22,307 bases of DNA from an uncultured Dialister sp. (lineage in GTDB: Bacteria; Bacillota; Negativicutes; Veillonellales; Dialisteraceae). The notes beneath the pieces are model-generated. The model ran no database searches. It saw only the letters and a list, made by a program, of their open reading frames with translations, and was not told the origin of the DNA. Where the stretch lies: assembly GCF_900765565.1 (NCBI RefSeq), contig NZ_CAAFRZ010000274.1, positions 1 to 22,307 of the forward strand. The letters are read 5' to 3'. Position numbers and translations under genes: made by a program. This document shows positions 14,600 to 22,132 of the stretch, one piece after another. Each line of letters starts with the position of its first letter. Position 1 is the stretch's first letter.

Positions 14600-14821
14600 A
14601 TGTGTGTAGCCTATCCGGGCCGGGTGGTCAGCATTTCCGGCACCCATGGCATGGTGGATTTTTCAGGCACCCAGGTGCCGGTGAACCTGGCCATGGTGCC
14701 CGTGAAAATCGGGGACTACGTCCTTGTCCATGCGGGCATGGCCATCCAGATCGTGGAAAAGAAGGAAGCCAGGGACTGGATTTCCCTGTTTAAAGAAATC
14801 GAGGAGACCGAAAAGGAATGA
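14600..14821 (+). CDS. hypC: Hydrogenase assembly chaperone HypC
   Basis: The 73-residue HypC/HybG-family chaperone begins MCVAYPGRVV. The conserved Cys2 is needed for holding the Fe(CN)2CO unit with HypD and for docking on the large-subunit precursor. The middle holds the family pattern of G..V..VDFSG followed by the hydrophobic GDYVLVHAGMAI segment. GAGGAGG lies directly ahead of the start. It overlaps hypD by 4 bases (ATGA), as expected for partners that form a complex. Confidence 0.97.
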   Translation: MCVAYPGRVVSISGTHGMVDFSGTQVPVNLAMVPVKIGDYVLVHAGMAIQIVEKKEARDWISLFKEIEETEKE

Positions 14822-15852
14822 TAGAAAAAGAACTGGCCCGGTACCTCTCGTCCTACGACGGGCCGCCGCTCCGGCTCATGGAGGTCTGCGGCACCCATAC
14901 GTCTTCCCTGTATCGAACCGGCATCCGGCAGATGCTGTCACCGAAAATTACCTTGCTCTCCGGCCCCGGCTGTCCGGTGTGCGTGACGCCGACGGCTTAC
15001 ATCGATAAACTGGTATCCTGCGCCATGACGGATGGATACAAAGTCCTGGCCTTCGGGGACCTCCTGTCGGTGCCGGGAAGCCGGATGTCCCTTGCCGGTG
15101 CCCGGGACCGGGGAGGGCACGTGGATTTCCTGTACAATCCGGAAGATGCCTTCGCCCTGGCCGAAAAGGACAGGAACACCACCTTCATCCTGGGAGCTGT
15201 GGGATTTGAAACCACCGCCCCCATATGGGCCGATATGATCCATCGGTGCTTCGAAGAAAAAATCCCCAATATCCGCTTCCTCACGGCCCTGAAGACCATG
15301 CCGGAGGCCATGAAGATTCTCTCCGGCACCGGCCGCATCGACGGCTTCCTCTGCCCCGGCCATGTGGCGGTCATTACGGGGGCCCGGCCATTCCGGCGGC
15401 TGGCGGAAGAATGCGGGGAAACCATGGTGATCGGCGGCTTCACGGCGTCCCTGCTCCTGGGAGCCCTGTCCCGGCTGGTACTGGAGGCTTCCCAAAAGAA
15501 AAGGGGCCTCTGGAACGAATACCCCCAGGTGGTAACGGAAGAGGGCAATGAAAGGGCAAAAGCCCTGCTGTCGGAGGTCTTCACACCGGGAGATGCGGTG
15601 TGGCGGGGCATCGGAACCATTCCCGGTTCGGGCCTCTATATTTCTGAAAAATATAAATCCCTGGATGCCGGCAGCCAGGGCCTCACGGAAGACAAGATGC
15701 CTCCCGGCTGCCGCTGCGGTGAGGTGCTTACGGGCACCGTGACACCGGAAGAATGTCCCTGCTTTGGGAAAGCCTGCACCCCGGACCATCCGGTGGGGGC
15801 CTGCATGGTATCTTCCGAAGGGACCTGTTCCATTACCTATCGGGGAGGCTGA
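14818..15852 (+). CDS. hypD: Hydrogenase iron-ligand assembly protein HypD
   Basis: The 344-residue iron-sulfur scaffold is where cyanide and CO are attached to iron. Conserved motifs are MEVCGTHT (C24), GPGCPVCVTP (C52 and C55), GAVGFETTAP, CPGHVAVITG and GGFTASLLLG. The C-terminal cysteine-rich region (CRCGEVLTG, ECPCFGKAC, GACMVSSEGTC) carries the [4Fe-4S] cluster. All functional cysteines seen in the family are present. It is coupled to hypC by overlap and separated from hypE by one base. Confidence 0.97.
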   Translation: MIEKELARYLSSYDGPPLRLMEVCGTHTSSLYRTGIRQMLSPKITLLSGPGCPVCVTPTAYIDKLVSCAMTDGYKVLAFGDLLSVPGSRMSLAGARDRGGHVDFLYNPEDAFALAEKDRNTTFILGAVGFETTAPIWADMIHRCFEEKIPNIRFLTALKTMPEAMKILSGTGRIDGFLCPGHVAVITGARPFRRLAEECGETMVIGGFTASLLLGALSRLVLEASQKKRGLWNEYPQVVTEEGNERAKALLSEVFTPGDAVWRGIGTIPGSGLYISEKYKSLDAGSQGLTEDKMPPGCRCGEVLTGTVTPEECPCFGKACTPDHPVGACMVSSEGTCSITYRGG

Positions 15853-15853
15853 C

Positions 15854-16837
15854 ATGAAAATTGAACTGCGCCATGGATCCGGCGGCGAAGAAACGGGCCG
15901 CCTCATCCATGGAATTTTTGAAAAATACTTTTCCAATCCCATCCTGGACCGCATGGAGGATGGGGCGGTGCTGCCGGTGATGGAAGGACATCCGGTCTTC
16001 ACCTCCGACTCCTTTGTGGTGGAGCCCCTGTTTTTTCCGGGCGGCGATATCGGCCGCCTTTCCATCTGCGGCACCGTAAATGATCTCGCCTCCATGGGGG
16101 CAAGGCCCCTGTATCTCACGGCCTCCTTCATCCTGGAAACGGGGCTCGATACGGAAATACTGGAAAAGGTGGTTTCCTCCATGGCCGCCACTGCCAAAGA
16201 AGCGGGGGTCTCTATCGTAGCGGGAGATACAAAGGTCATCGAAGGAAAGGGAGGTCTCTATATCAATACCGCCGGTATCGGAGAGAGAAGGAAGGACCTT
16301 TCCATTTCCGCCTCCGCCATGGAAGCGGGAGATGCGGTGCTTCTCACCGGTACCATGGGCGACCACCACGCCACCATCCTGACAGAACGGCTTCACATGA
16401 AGACGGACCTTCAAAGCGACTGCGCCCCCCTGAACGGGCTGGTACAGCGCCTCCTTTCCGCAGGCCTTACCATCCATACCATCCGGGATATCACCCGGGG
16501 CGGCCTGGCCACGGTGGCGGGAGAGCTGGCCGCTTCCTCCGGAAAGGCCATGGACCTCTGGGAAGAAAAAATCCCGGTGTCCCCGGAAGTGAAAGGACTG
16601 GCGGGCATCCTGGGACTGGATCCGCTCACCATGGGAAATGAAGGGAAAATGATCATCGTCCTTCCGGAAAAAGAAGCGGACCGAGCCCTTTCCCTCCTCC
16701 ATGAAGATTCCCATGGAAAGAACGCCGCCATGGCAGGGACCATCAGAGAAGGAACCGGCGTCACCCTCATCACCTCCTTCGGCGGAAGGAGAAGGCTCCT
16801 GCCGCTCAGGGGAGAAGGACTGCCGAGAATTTGCTGA
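15854..16837 (+). CDS. hypE: Carbamoyl dehydratase HypE
   Basis: The 327-residue ATP-dependent enzyme of the PurM/AIR synthetase fold dehydrates the carbamoyl group on its C-terminal cysteine to a thiocyanate. The glycine-rich entry HGSGGEE lies near the N-terminus. The GDTKVIEGK loop, ITRGGLATV, and the final PRIC tail, whose last Cys is the acceptor, are all intact. ATG 15854 was chosen over the in-frame ATG at 15764 because GGGGAGG (15842-15848) precedes it and the product then starts at the conserved MKIELRHGSGG. It is the last gene of the hyp cluster. Confidence 0.97.
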   Translation: MKIELRHGSGGEETGRLIHGIFEKYFSNPILDRMEDGAVLPVMEGHPVFTSDSFVVEPLFFPGGDIGRLSICGTVNDLASMGARPLYLTASFILETGLDTEILEKVVSSMAATAKEAGVSIVAGDTKVIEGKGGLYINTAGIGERRKDLSISASAMEAGDAVLLTGTMGDHHATILTERLHMKTDLQSDCAPLNGLVQRLLSAGLTIHTIRDITRGGLATVAGELAASSGKAMDLWEEKIPVSPEVKGLAGILGLDPLTMGNEGKMIIVLPEKEADRALSLLHEDSHGKNAAMAGTIREGTGVTLITSFGGRRRLLPLRGEGLPRIC

Positions 16838-16856
16838 GGGGTGATGGGAAGAACCC

Positions 16857-17029
16857 GGTAGAGTCATCAGCATGGGGCTTCTGGCTCCTGGCTGCTGGCT
16901 TTCAGGAAAGCTGGCCTGCCTACGGCACGATTAACCGAGGTAAATATAGGGTAGGGAGCGCCGCAGGCGAATCGGTTTTTCTAGCAGCTAGAAGCTAAAA
17001 GCTGGCAGCTCCATGCTGATGACTCTACC
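16857..17029. mobile_element. MITE-like element with 19-bp terminal inverted repeats
   Basis: GGTAGAGTCATCAGCATGG (16857-16875) recurs as its exact complement at 17011-17029. Just inside the left end is a heptad array (TTCTGGC, TCCTGGC, TGCTGGC, 16879-16899). Just inside the right end is another (AGCAGCT, AGAAGCT, AAAAGCT, GGCAGCT, 16983-17010). These partly complement each other, so the 173 bases could fold into one long hairpin. A third CATCAGCATG (17030-17039) adjoins the right end. It encodes no protein. A transposon derivative is one explanation; a structured RNA or folded DNA site is another. Confidence 0.55.
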
Positions 17030-17079
17030 CATCAGCATGCACACCATGCCCTTGGCAGTAGAGCGTTACCCCCTTAGCT

Positions 17080-17123
17080 AAAAAATCCCGGGAAAATGAA
17101 AAATCATTTTCCCGGGATTTTTT
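17080..17123. terminator. Strong bidirectional terminator between hypE and the aminotransferase
   Basis: AAAAAATCCCGGGAAAATGA (17080-17099) and its exact complement (17104-17123) form a 20-bp stem around AAAA, with T-runs on both strands. It ends the convergent hyp and aminotransferase transcripts. Confidence 0.92.
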
Positions 17124-17130
17124 TCATTTC

Positions 17131-18489
17131 TTACCAGCCGTGGCGGTAATCGAAGACACCGTCCGGAATCTCTCCCTTTTCCAGCTCCGTCAGCGATTCA
17201 TCGAGGATGGTGAAGGCTTTGTGGAGATTTTCGGAAGAAATATTGAGAGGCGGCTGTACCCGGAGCAGGTTCTCGCCCAGGGTGATGATGATGAGCCCCT
17301 TCTCGTAGGAACGGAAGCAGACTTTGAAGGTACCGTCACCGTCGGGGACCGCATTTCCCTTCCCATCTTTCTTCACGATGCCGATGGCCCAGGACATGCC
17401 CCGGCCCCGGTAGAAAGCCACCCGGTCCGGGTGCTTTTTCTTCAGGGTCTCCATTTCTTCTTTGATCTGGGTGCAGTTCCGCTGGTAGATGGACTGGAAC
17501 TCCTCGGTCTGATAGTAGTCGAAGGCCGCATTGCCCGCCGCACAGGCGATGGCATTGCCGCCCAGGGTGAAGAGGTGGGCCGGTGCGGGGAGGCAGTCCA
17601 TGATTTCCGCCCGGGCCATGAAGGCGCCAAGGGTGAGGCCGGCGCCGATGGACTTGCCCATGATGATGCCGTCGGGGATAATGCCGGGATAATTTTCGAT
17701 GGCAAAGAAATGGCCGGCCCGCCAGAAGCCCTGCTGCACTTCTTCATCGATGAAGAGGATGCCGTGCTTCTTGCAGAGGTCATAGAGCTTTTTGAGGAAA
17801 ATCGGATGGGCCGGAAGGATGCCTGCATCCCCCTGGATGGCTTCAATCACCACCGCCGCCACTTCTTCCGCCGGCATGTAGGTGCGGAAAGCGGTCTCGA
17901 TATCTTTGGTGGCTTCTTTTTCTACGATTTCATCGGGCACATCTTCTCCGTAAAAGGGGAAATGGTAGATTTCCGGAAGGAAGGGTCCCATCTTCGCATG
18001 CATCCGGGTGGTGCAGGTGGTCATGGAGCAGGAACCGTAGGTATTTCCATGGTACCCGTTGATGAAGGTGATGATCTTCGTGCGGCCTGTGTAGGCCCGG
18101 GCAAATTTTACGGCCGCATCGTTGCCGTCGGAGCCGCAGTTGCCGAAGGCAATCTTCGCCTTCACGCCGCCGGGATATACAGAAGTCAGCTTTTCCGCAT
18201 AGGAAATCATGGGTTCATTGTAGGAATAGGCAGCGGTGTACTGGGTGCACTTTTTGAGCTGCGCCTCAATGGCCTTTGTGAGGATGGGGTTCGAACTCCC
18301 CAGGTTCAGGGAAGAAGCACTGGTAAGAAAATCAATATATTCATTGCCGTCCACATCCTTCAGGATCTCCCCCTTACCGCTTTCCACGGCAAAGGGATAA
18401 TAGGACAGGTGCTGGCAGGGAGCTACCACTTTTTCATCCCTGGCTACAAGGGCTAAACTTTTGTCTACTTTTTTCTGGATTTTGTACAT
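17131..18489 (-). CDS. Class III pyridoxal-phosphate aminotransferase
   Basis: The 452-residue protein belongs to the class III (ornithine/GABA type) aminotransferases. Visible landmarks are the phosphate-binding NCGSDGNDAAVKFAR region, NGYHGNTYGS, the cofactor-ring aspartate in LFIDEEVQQGFWR, and the Schiff-base lysine in IMGKSIGAG. ALTLGA and FTLGGNAIACAA motifs follow in the usual order. The substrate cannot be read from sequence; 4-aminobutyrate, ornithine and related amino donors are all possible. ATG 18489 has GGAGGAG directly upstream on the minus strand. A longer in-frame start at 18606 would run back through the promoter and adds a Cys/Arg-rich leader unlike the family. It has its own promoter and terminator. 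Confidence 0.92.
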   Translation of the reverse strand: MYKIQKKVDKSLALVARDEKVVAPCQHLSYYPFAVESGKGEILKDVDGNEYIDFLTSASSLNLGSSNPILTKAIEAQLKKCTQYTAAYSYNEPMISYAEKLTSVYPGGVKAKIAFGNCGSDGNDAAVKFARAYTGRTKIITFINGYHGNTYGSCSMTTCTTRMHAKMGPFLPEIYHFPFYGEDVPDEIVEKEATKDIETAFRTYMPAEEVAAVVIEAIQGDAGILPAHPIFLKKLYDLCKKHGILFIDEEVQQGFWRAGHFFAIENYPGIIPDGIIMGKSIGAGLTLGAFMARAEIMDCLPAPAHLFTLGGNAIACAAGNAAFDYYQTEEFQSIYQRNCTQIKEEMETLKKKHPDRVAFYRGRGMSWAIGIVKKDGKGNAVPDGDGTFKVCFRSYEKGLIIITLGENLLRVQPPLNISSENLHKAFTILDESLTELEKGEIPDGVFDYRHGW

Positions 18490-18608
18490 AGGCTCCTCCG
18501 TACCAAATAAAAAACGAACAGAAAGAATCTCTCTGCCCACCGGAAAATGCCGCTTCAACAGAAAACAGCCGCAACCGGCAGCGCTCTGCAAAAGGGTTCT
18601 CCGCAAAC

Positions 18609-18625
18609 CACTGTTATTGACAGTG
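18609..18625. promoter_or_regulatory. Candidate operator over the aminotransferase start site
   Basis: CACTG (18609-18613) and CAGTG (18621-18625) form a 5-7-5 palindrome that overlaps the -10 box and the expected +1. A bound protein there would block initiation. The regulator is unknown. Confidence 0.35.
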
Positions 18626-18650
18626 TATAAAGAGCCGAGGTTATTGTCAA
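18622..18650 (-). promoter_or_regulatory. Promoter of the aminotransferase
   Basis: On the minus strand TTGACA (18650-18645) and TACACT (18627-18622) are separated by 17 bases. The start of transcription should fall near 18615. Confidence 0.7.
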
Positions 18651-18683
18651 GTTGGCATAGGAAATCCGGTTGCTTTTATAGAA

Positions 18684-18748
18684 AAAGAAAAGAGTTGGGG
18701 AAGGGAAAACCTGCTGCAGGCAGACAGGTTTCCATAAACCTCAACTCT
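18684..18748 (-). terminator. Terminator of the alpha/beta hydrolase gene
   Basis: Read on the minus strand, AGAGTTG (18748-18742) pairs with CAACTCT (18697-18691) and an inner AAACCTG pairs with CAGGTTT. A T-rich run (TTTCTTTTTC) follows. It lies just after the hydrolase stop and before the aminotransferase promoter. Confidence 0.7.
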
Positions 18749-18754
18749 ATTTTC

Positions 18755-19675
18755 TTACATACCCACAGTTTCGTCTAAAGGTTCCTGACAGAAGAGCTTC
18801 ATGGCCCCTTCTGCCATTTTACCGCCCTCGTGGGCCGCACCATCGACCACTTTCAGCTGCCAGCGGAAAGGAACGCCCAATTCGGCAGCCCGGGCTTCGC
18901 AGAAGTGGAAGTAATTGTTACACCGCTCCATGCGGTTCTGCCCCTGGGCATCGGCTTCCGGCGTATCCCGGAATGGCTTTTCCCGGGAAATATCATTTCC
19001 GCCCATAAGCATAATGACCGGCCGGGAGAAAGCGCGTGCCAGGTCCCGGTCAGAGAGTGGAACCCCTTTGATACCGTAGGGATAGCATACCGTATCGTCG
19101 GGCATGGTGAACCAGCCGGAGTTGGCGCAGATAATGGCATCTACCGCAGGATGGCTGGCGAAGAGGGAATACCGGTGCATGAGCTGTCCTCCGGCGGAGT
19201 GGCCGAAAAGGAGGACCTTCCCCTTTGCCCTTGTGCGGCGTCGTACAGCAGCCACCACATGGTCGATGGCATCGAATGTCCAATCCTTCCGGGGCTGGAT
19301 GTGCCCCTCTTCCCCTTCGGCGTCGGAAATGTTTCCTTCCTGGTACCACCGGGCGCCGGGGTATTTCTTCGTAGAAAATTCAGGGCAGGCGATGAGCATA
19401 TTGTATTTGACTGCCAGCTCTTCCAGATGCTTTTCAAACCGATCCGCCTTCCGGGTGTATCCGGGAAAAGCAATAAATACGGGCTGGTCCTCTGTCCAGG
19501 TGGCAGGACGGTAGTAGTAAACAGGAATGGCGTCTTTGCATGTCCCGCTCCGCTCTTCCAGAAAATAGGAACTTTCTCCTACGGGAAGGGACAGGTCCTC
19601 CTTTTTCCGGGGGAAAAGATAGGCAGTTACAGCGCCGATTGCCAAAGCGGCCAGGGCTTTTGAAAGTTTACCCAA
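18755..19675 (-). CDS. Alpha/beta hydrolase with N-terminal membrane anchor or signal
   Basis: The 306-residue serine hydrolase has an N-terminal hydrophobic segment (about residues 5-20, KALAALAIGAVTAYLF) that could be a signal or membrane anchor, so it is probably exported or tethered outside. The nucleophile elbow is FGHSAGG. A probable catalytic aspartate lies in the GGNDIS region and the histidine in DGAAHEGGK. Strand-turn features such as FIAFPGYTR resemble polyhydroxybutyrate-depolymerase/esterase-type proteins, but the substrate is unknown. The likely start is TTG at 19675, because AAGGAG (19689-19684) precedes it by 8 bases and translation then begins at the hydrophobic signal. The reading frame continues open far upstream only because it is antisense to the next gene. 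Confidence 0.82.
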   Translation of the reverse strand: MGKLSKALAALAIGAVTAYLFPRKKEDLSLPVGESSYFLEERSGTCKDAIPVYYYRPATWTEDQPVFIAFPGYTRKADRFEKHLEELAVKYNMLIACPEFSTKKYPGARWYQEGNISDAEGEEGHIQPRKDWTFDAIDHVVAAVRRRTRAKGKVLLFGHSAGGQLMHRYSLFASHPAVDAIICANSGWFTMPDDTVCYPYGIKGVPLSDRDLARAFSRPVIMLMGGNDISREKPFRDTPEADAQGQNRMERCNNYFHFCEARAAELGVPFRWQLKVVDGAAHEGGKMAEGAMKLFCQEPLDETVGM

Positions 19676-19757
19676 ATTAAAAATCTCCTTCGTGCAATGT
19701 GGAGGCACCGCCCCACGGGATGGGGAAGAAAGTCTGTTTCTTCCCTCCAATTGAATC

Positions 19758-19763
19758 ATTATA
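19758..19763 (-). promoter_or_regulatory. Extended -10 promoter of the hydrolase
   Basis: On the minus strand TGGTATAAT is a perfect -10 with the TGN extension. No good -35 is seen, which fits an extended -10 promoter. It is divergent from the dehydrogenase promoter. Confidence 0.5.
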
Positions 19764-19841
19764 CCATGGTCCGGTAAAAAAGAAAGATGGAGATAATCGG
19801 TTGCACACAGGAACAGCGGAGAAAGCAGGACTTTTCTTCTC

Positions 19842-19870
19842 TTGCATCCCTTTTTCATCAGCCGTATAAT
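19842..19870 (+). promoter_or_regulatory. Promoter of the iron-containing dehydrogenase
   Basis: TTGCAT (19842-19847) and a consensus TATAAT (19865-19870) are 17 bases apart, 42 bases ahead of the start codon. Confidence 0.8.
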
Positions 19871-19912
19871 AACGCCATCGGTACTTATGATTTCGAACAA
19901 AAGGAGCCATAT

Positions 19913-20977
19913 ATGAAGAGTACTTTTTTTCCACACTTTACCATAGGCGTCGATGCCTATGACGCCATTCCCTCCATCTGCGGCGACTATGGACATACGG
20001 CAGTCATTATTGGCGGCAATAAGTCCCGGGCTGCTGCGGAGCCCCTCATCCGTAAAGCCTGCGAAGGGCATATAGATATTTTGGGATCCTTCCTCTACGG
20101 TGATGATGCCACATTTGAAAATGCGGAAGCCTTGACGAAGATTCCGGAAATCCGGAAGGCGGACATGATTTTTGCTGTCGGCGGCGGACGGGCTACGGAT
20201 ACGTCCAAATGGGCCAGCCATCTCCTGAAAAAGCCGATTTTCACATTCCCCACCCTGGCATCGAACTGTGCTTCCGTGACGGCAGTATGCATCATGTACA
20301 ACCCGGACCACAGCTTCAAGGGCTCCATTTACCGGGACCGCAATGCGTACCACACGTTCATCAATACTGACGTCATTGCCCATTCTCCCCGGGAATATTT
20401 CTGGGCCGGTCTGGGTGATGCGCTGGCGAAACAGTATGAAGTGCCCTTTTCCGCCCGGGGCATGGACCTTACCTGGGTCCAGCAGACGGGAGTCCGGAAT
20501 GCCCAGAACGTGGCAGCGGGCATCCTGAAATACGGTAAGAAGGCCCTGGAAGCGGTGGACCGGCAGGAAGTGAATGAAGCCCTGGAACCGGCTATTCTTT
20601 CCATTATCGTAGCTCCCGGCATGGCTTCCGTGTGCATTGAAGATGACCTGGACTCCAGCCTGGCCCACGCCATCTACAACAGCCATACGAGAACGCCCCA
20701 TAAGGGAACCCATCTTCACGGCGCCGTAGTGAACTATGGTCTCCAGGTCATGCTTACCATGGATGGCCAGCTGGAGGAGCGGGATAAAATTTACAATTTC
20801 GCAAAATCCATCGACCTGCCCCATTGCCTGGCGGATATCGGCATCGACCCGGCGCACCCGGAAGAACTGGTACAGAACTGCCTGCACACAAAGGATATGC
20901 GGGTGAAGCCCTACGACATTACCTTCGACATGGTATACAAGGCCATGATGGACTTGGAAAAACTGAATAAAGCCTGA
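19913..20977 (+). CDS. Iron-containing alcohol dehydrogenase family (glycerol dehydrogenase-like)
   Basis: The 354-residue NAD(P)-dependent oxidoreductase matches the glycerol dehydrogenase branch of the iron-containing alcohol dehydrogenases. The nucleotide-binding glycines are in AVGGGRATDTSKW (about 88-100), followed by FPTLASNCASVTAV. Likely metal ligands are D169 (GLGDALAKQYE), H252 (SLAHAIYNSH; H258 is an alternative) and H269 (THLHGAVVNYG). Family members reduce or oxidise glycerol, dihydroxyacetone or alpha-hydroxy ketones; the substrate here is not determined. ATG 19913 has AAGGAG (19901-19906) ahead and follows the promoter. An upstream in-frame ATG at 19787 precedes the promoter and is rejected. 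It is a monocistronic gene closed by a terminator. Confidence 0.9.
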   Translation: MKSTFFPHFTIGVDAYDAIPSICGDYGHTAVIIGGNKSRAAAEPLIRKACEGHIDILGSFLYGDDATFENAEALTKIPEIRKADMIFAVGGGRATDTSKWASHLLKKPIFTFPTLASNCASVTAVCIMYNPDHSFKGSIYRDRNAYHTFINTDVIAHSPREYFWAGLGDALAKQYEVPFSARGMDLTWVQQTGVRNAQNVAAGILKYGKKALEAVDRQEVNEALEPAILSIIVAPGMASVCIEDDLDSSLAHAIYNSHTRTPHKGTHLHGAVVNYGLQVMLTMDGQLEERDKIYNFAKSIDLPHCLADIGIDPAHPEELVQNCLHTKDMRVKPYDITFDMVYKAMMDLEKLNKA

Positions 20978-20994
20978 GAGTCCAGGCACGTTAA

Positions 20995-21037
20995 AACCCC
21001 TTCACCGGATGGCAGCCGGTGAAGGGGTTCCTATTTT
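20995..21037 (+). terminator. Terminator of the dehydrogenase gene
   Basis: AACCCCTTCACCGG (20995-21008) pairs exactly with CCGGTGAAGGGGTT (21016-21029), and CCTATTTTT follows. Confidence 0.9.
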
Positions 21038-21058
21038 TGGAGTTTCGGAATAGTCTAG

Positions 21059-21475
21059 TCACAGGTACATCATGTATGCATCTGTGAGGAGGTGCACGGG
21101 AAAACCCGGCAGAGTCCGGAAAGGAGGAAACATTCCTCGCCCTGCGGCTGCTGCACCGGCAGCCCGGTATACAGGAAGGCATGGACCTGCTGAATTTGTC
21201 CGATTCACAGAAACACTGACCTCATGCGGGATAAGGAAACCAATGCCACACTCTGCAAAAGCTGGTTCTCCCACTTTCTTTATCCCTGGGCCCGCTACGT
21301 TCGGACCGTCCGGAATCGGAAATCGGAAAAAGGCTTTTTCCTTACCTTCTGTCAAAGGGACTCCGCTCGCAAAACCCTGTAACAGTGAAACGGCTTTGTA
21401 AGCGGCAGGTTTCATGGATGCTTTTTCGAACGACCACCCCTCCAGCCTGCGCATGGCAGAGTGTCCGAAAACCAT
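21059..21475 (-). CDS. Doubtful 138-codon open frame
   Basis: This frame is open on the minus strand but has no recognisable domain, no clear ribosome binding site and no known neighbour partner. Short repeats inside it (TTTCCGATTTCCGATTCCGG type, near 21304-21333) and overlapping open frames on the plus strand (21072-21401) argue that it may be non-coding or a decayed gene. It is listed because it is the only sizeable frame in the 1330-base tail of the window, which otherwise holds repeats. Confidence 0.2.
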   Translation of the reverse strand: MVFGHSAMRRLEGWSFEKASMKPAAYKAVSLLQGFASGVPLTEGKEKAFFRFPIPDGPNVAGPGIKKVGEPAFAECGIGFLIPHEVSVSVNRTNSAGPCLPVYRAAGAAAAGRGMFPPFRTLPGFPVHLLTDAYMMYL

Positions 21476-21869
21476 CTTTGAAACCTCACAATCGAAATAC
21501 TCGGAGGAAATACCTCATTAGCTCCTTTTCCCAAGGCAGACTCTGGGGACCGGCTCCTTCAGATACCGGACAACGACACCGGCAGACAAACAGTCAGGCC
21601 CATCGCCGCAGAAGGAAAAAGAAACTGCGTCACAGCATGGGAACACATACTCATTCACCATAACCTGTCTTTATTATACATCATTTGGACAGAAATTAAA
21701 GCCAATTGTTATCTATTTTGAAAAGGAAGGGTAAAAAATGCGGCTCCTGCGGGAGGAATGGGGCTATTGAAAAATTCTTTATCAGGTCATAAAAGAATGA
21801 AAATGTACTCAAATGGGCGTTTAGCCGTAGGGCTATGGTTGGTAGGGAAGAGGGGAGTAAGGAGTGAAC

Positions 21870-21908
21870 GTGGGGCGTAAAGGTTATATAGCGCCGCGGA
21901 TAATACAT
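21870..21908 (+). repeat. Dispersed palindromic element, copy 3 (right half)
   Basis: TATATAGCGCCGCGGATAAT (21885-21904) matches the minus strand of 12181-12200 at 19 of 20 positions and shares ATATAGCGCCGCG with 1161-1173. The left arm is degraded (GGGGCGTAAAGG in place of the GGTGCGGCGC part). The surrounding stretch 21480-22012 shows no gene. Confidence 0.6.
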
Positions 21909-22012
21909 TTAGCGCGAAACCGCTGGTCAAATCTGAATCGGACCGATTGTCGGATGGCAGGGGAGGAAACGGTGGGAGTAACTTTAACGAGAGCCCTCTC
22001 CGCCCTTCGGGC

Positions 22013-22036
22013 ACCTCCCCCATAGATGGGGGAGGT
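22013..22036. repeat. Perfect GC-rich hairpin
   Basis: ACCTCCCCCAT (22013-22023) and its exact complement (22026-22036) are separated by AG. A short GCCC/GGGC hairpin with a TTCG loop lies just before it (about 22002-22012). It resembles the mobile palindromic repeats common in Firmicute spacers. There is no T-run, so it is not a standard terminator. Confidence 0.6.
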
Positions 22037-22100
22037 CAATAATTGTGCGGCGGAGCCGTAAGGCGATGGAGGTTAGCTGATGGAAACGCCGCAGGCTGAT

Positions 22101-22132
22101 CCTGTCTGACTTCTGACTGTCTGACCATCTGA
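22101..22132 (-). repeat. TCAGAC short-period array, right copy
   Basis: Read on the minus strand the array has four TCAGA units spaced 8, 8 and 7 bases and ends TCAGACAGG. It matches 183-214 in both unit sequence and spacing. From 22133 to 22307 I see no gene, only AT-rich spacer with a short GGTCGAAATGACGGGG stretch. Confidence 0.6.

Noticed and set aside
17140..18456. 438-codon plus-strand frame opposite the aminotransferase
   Set aside because: The class III aminotransferase on the minus strand carries all expected motifs. The plus-strand frame is its shadow.
18755..20989. A single 744-codon minus-strand frame covering the hydrolase and running across the dehydrogenase gene
   Set aside because: The upstream 430-odd codons are antisense to the dehydrogenase and have low-complexity composition. 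The hydrolase has a good ribosome binding site, TTG start and signal segment at 19675.
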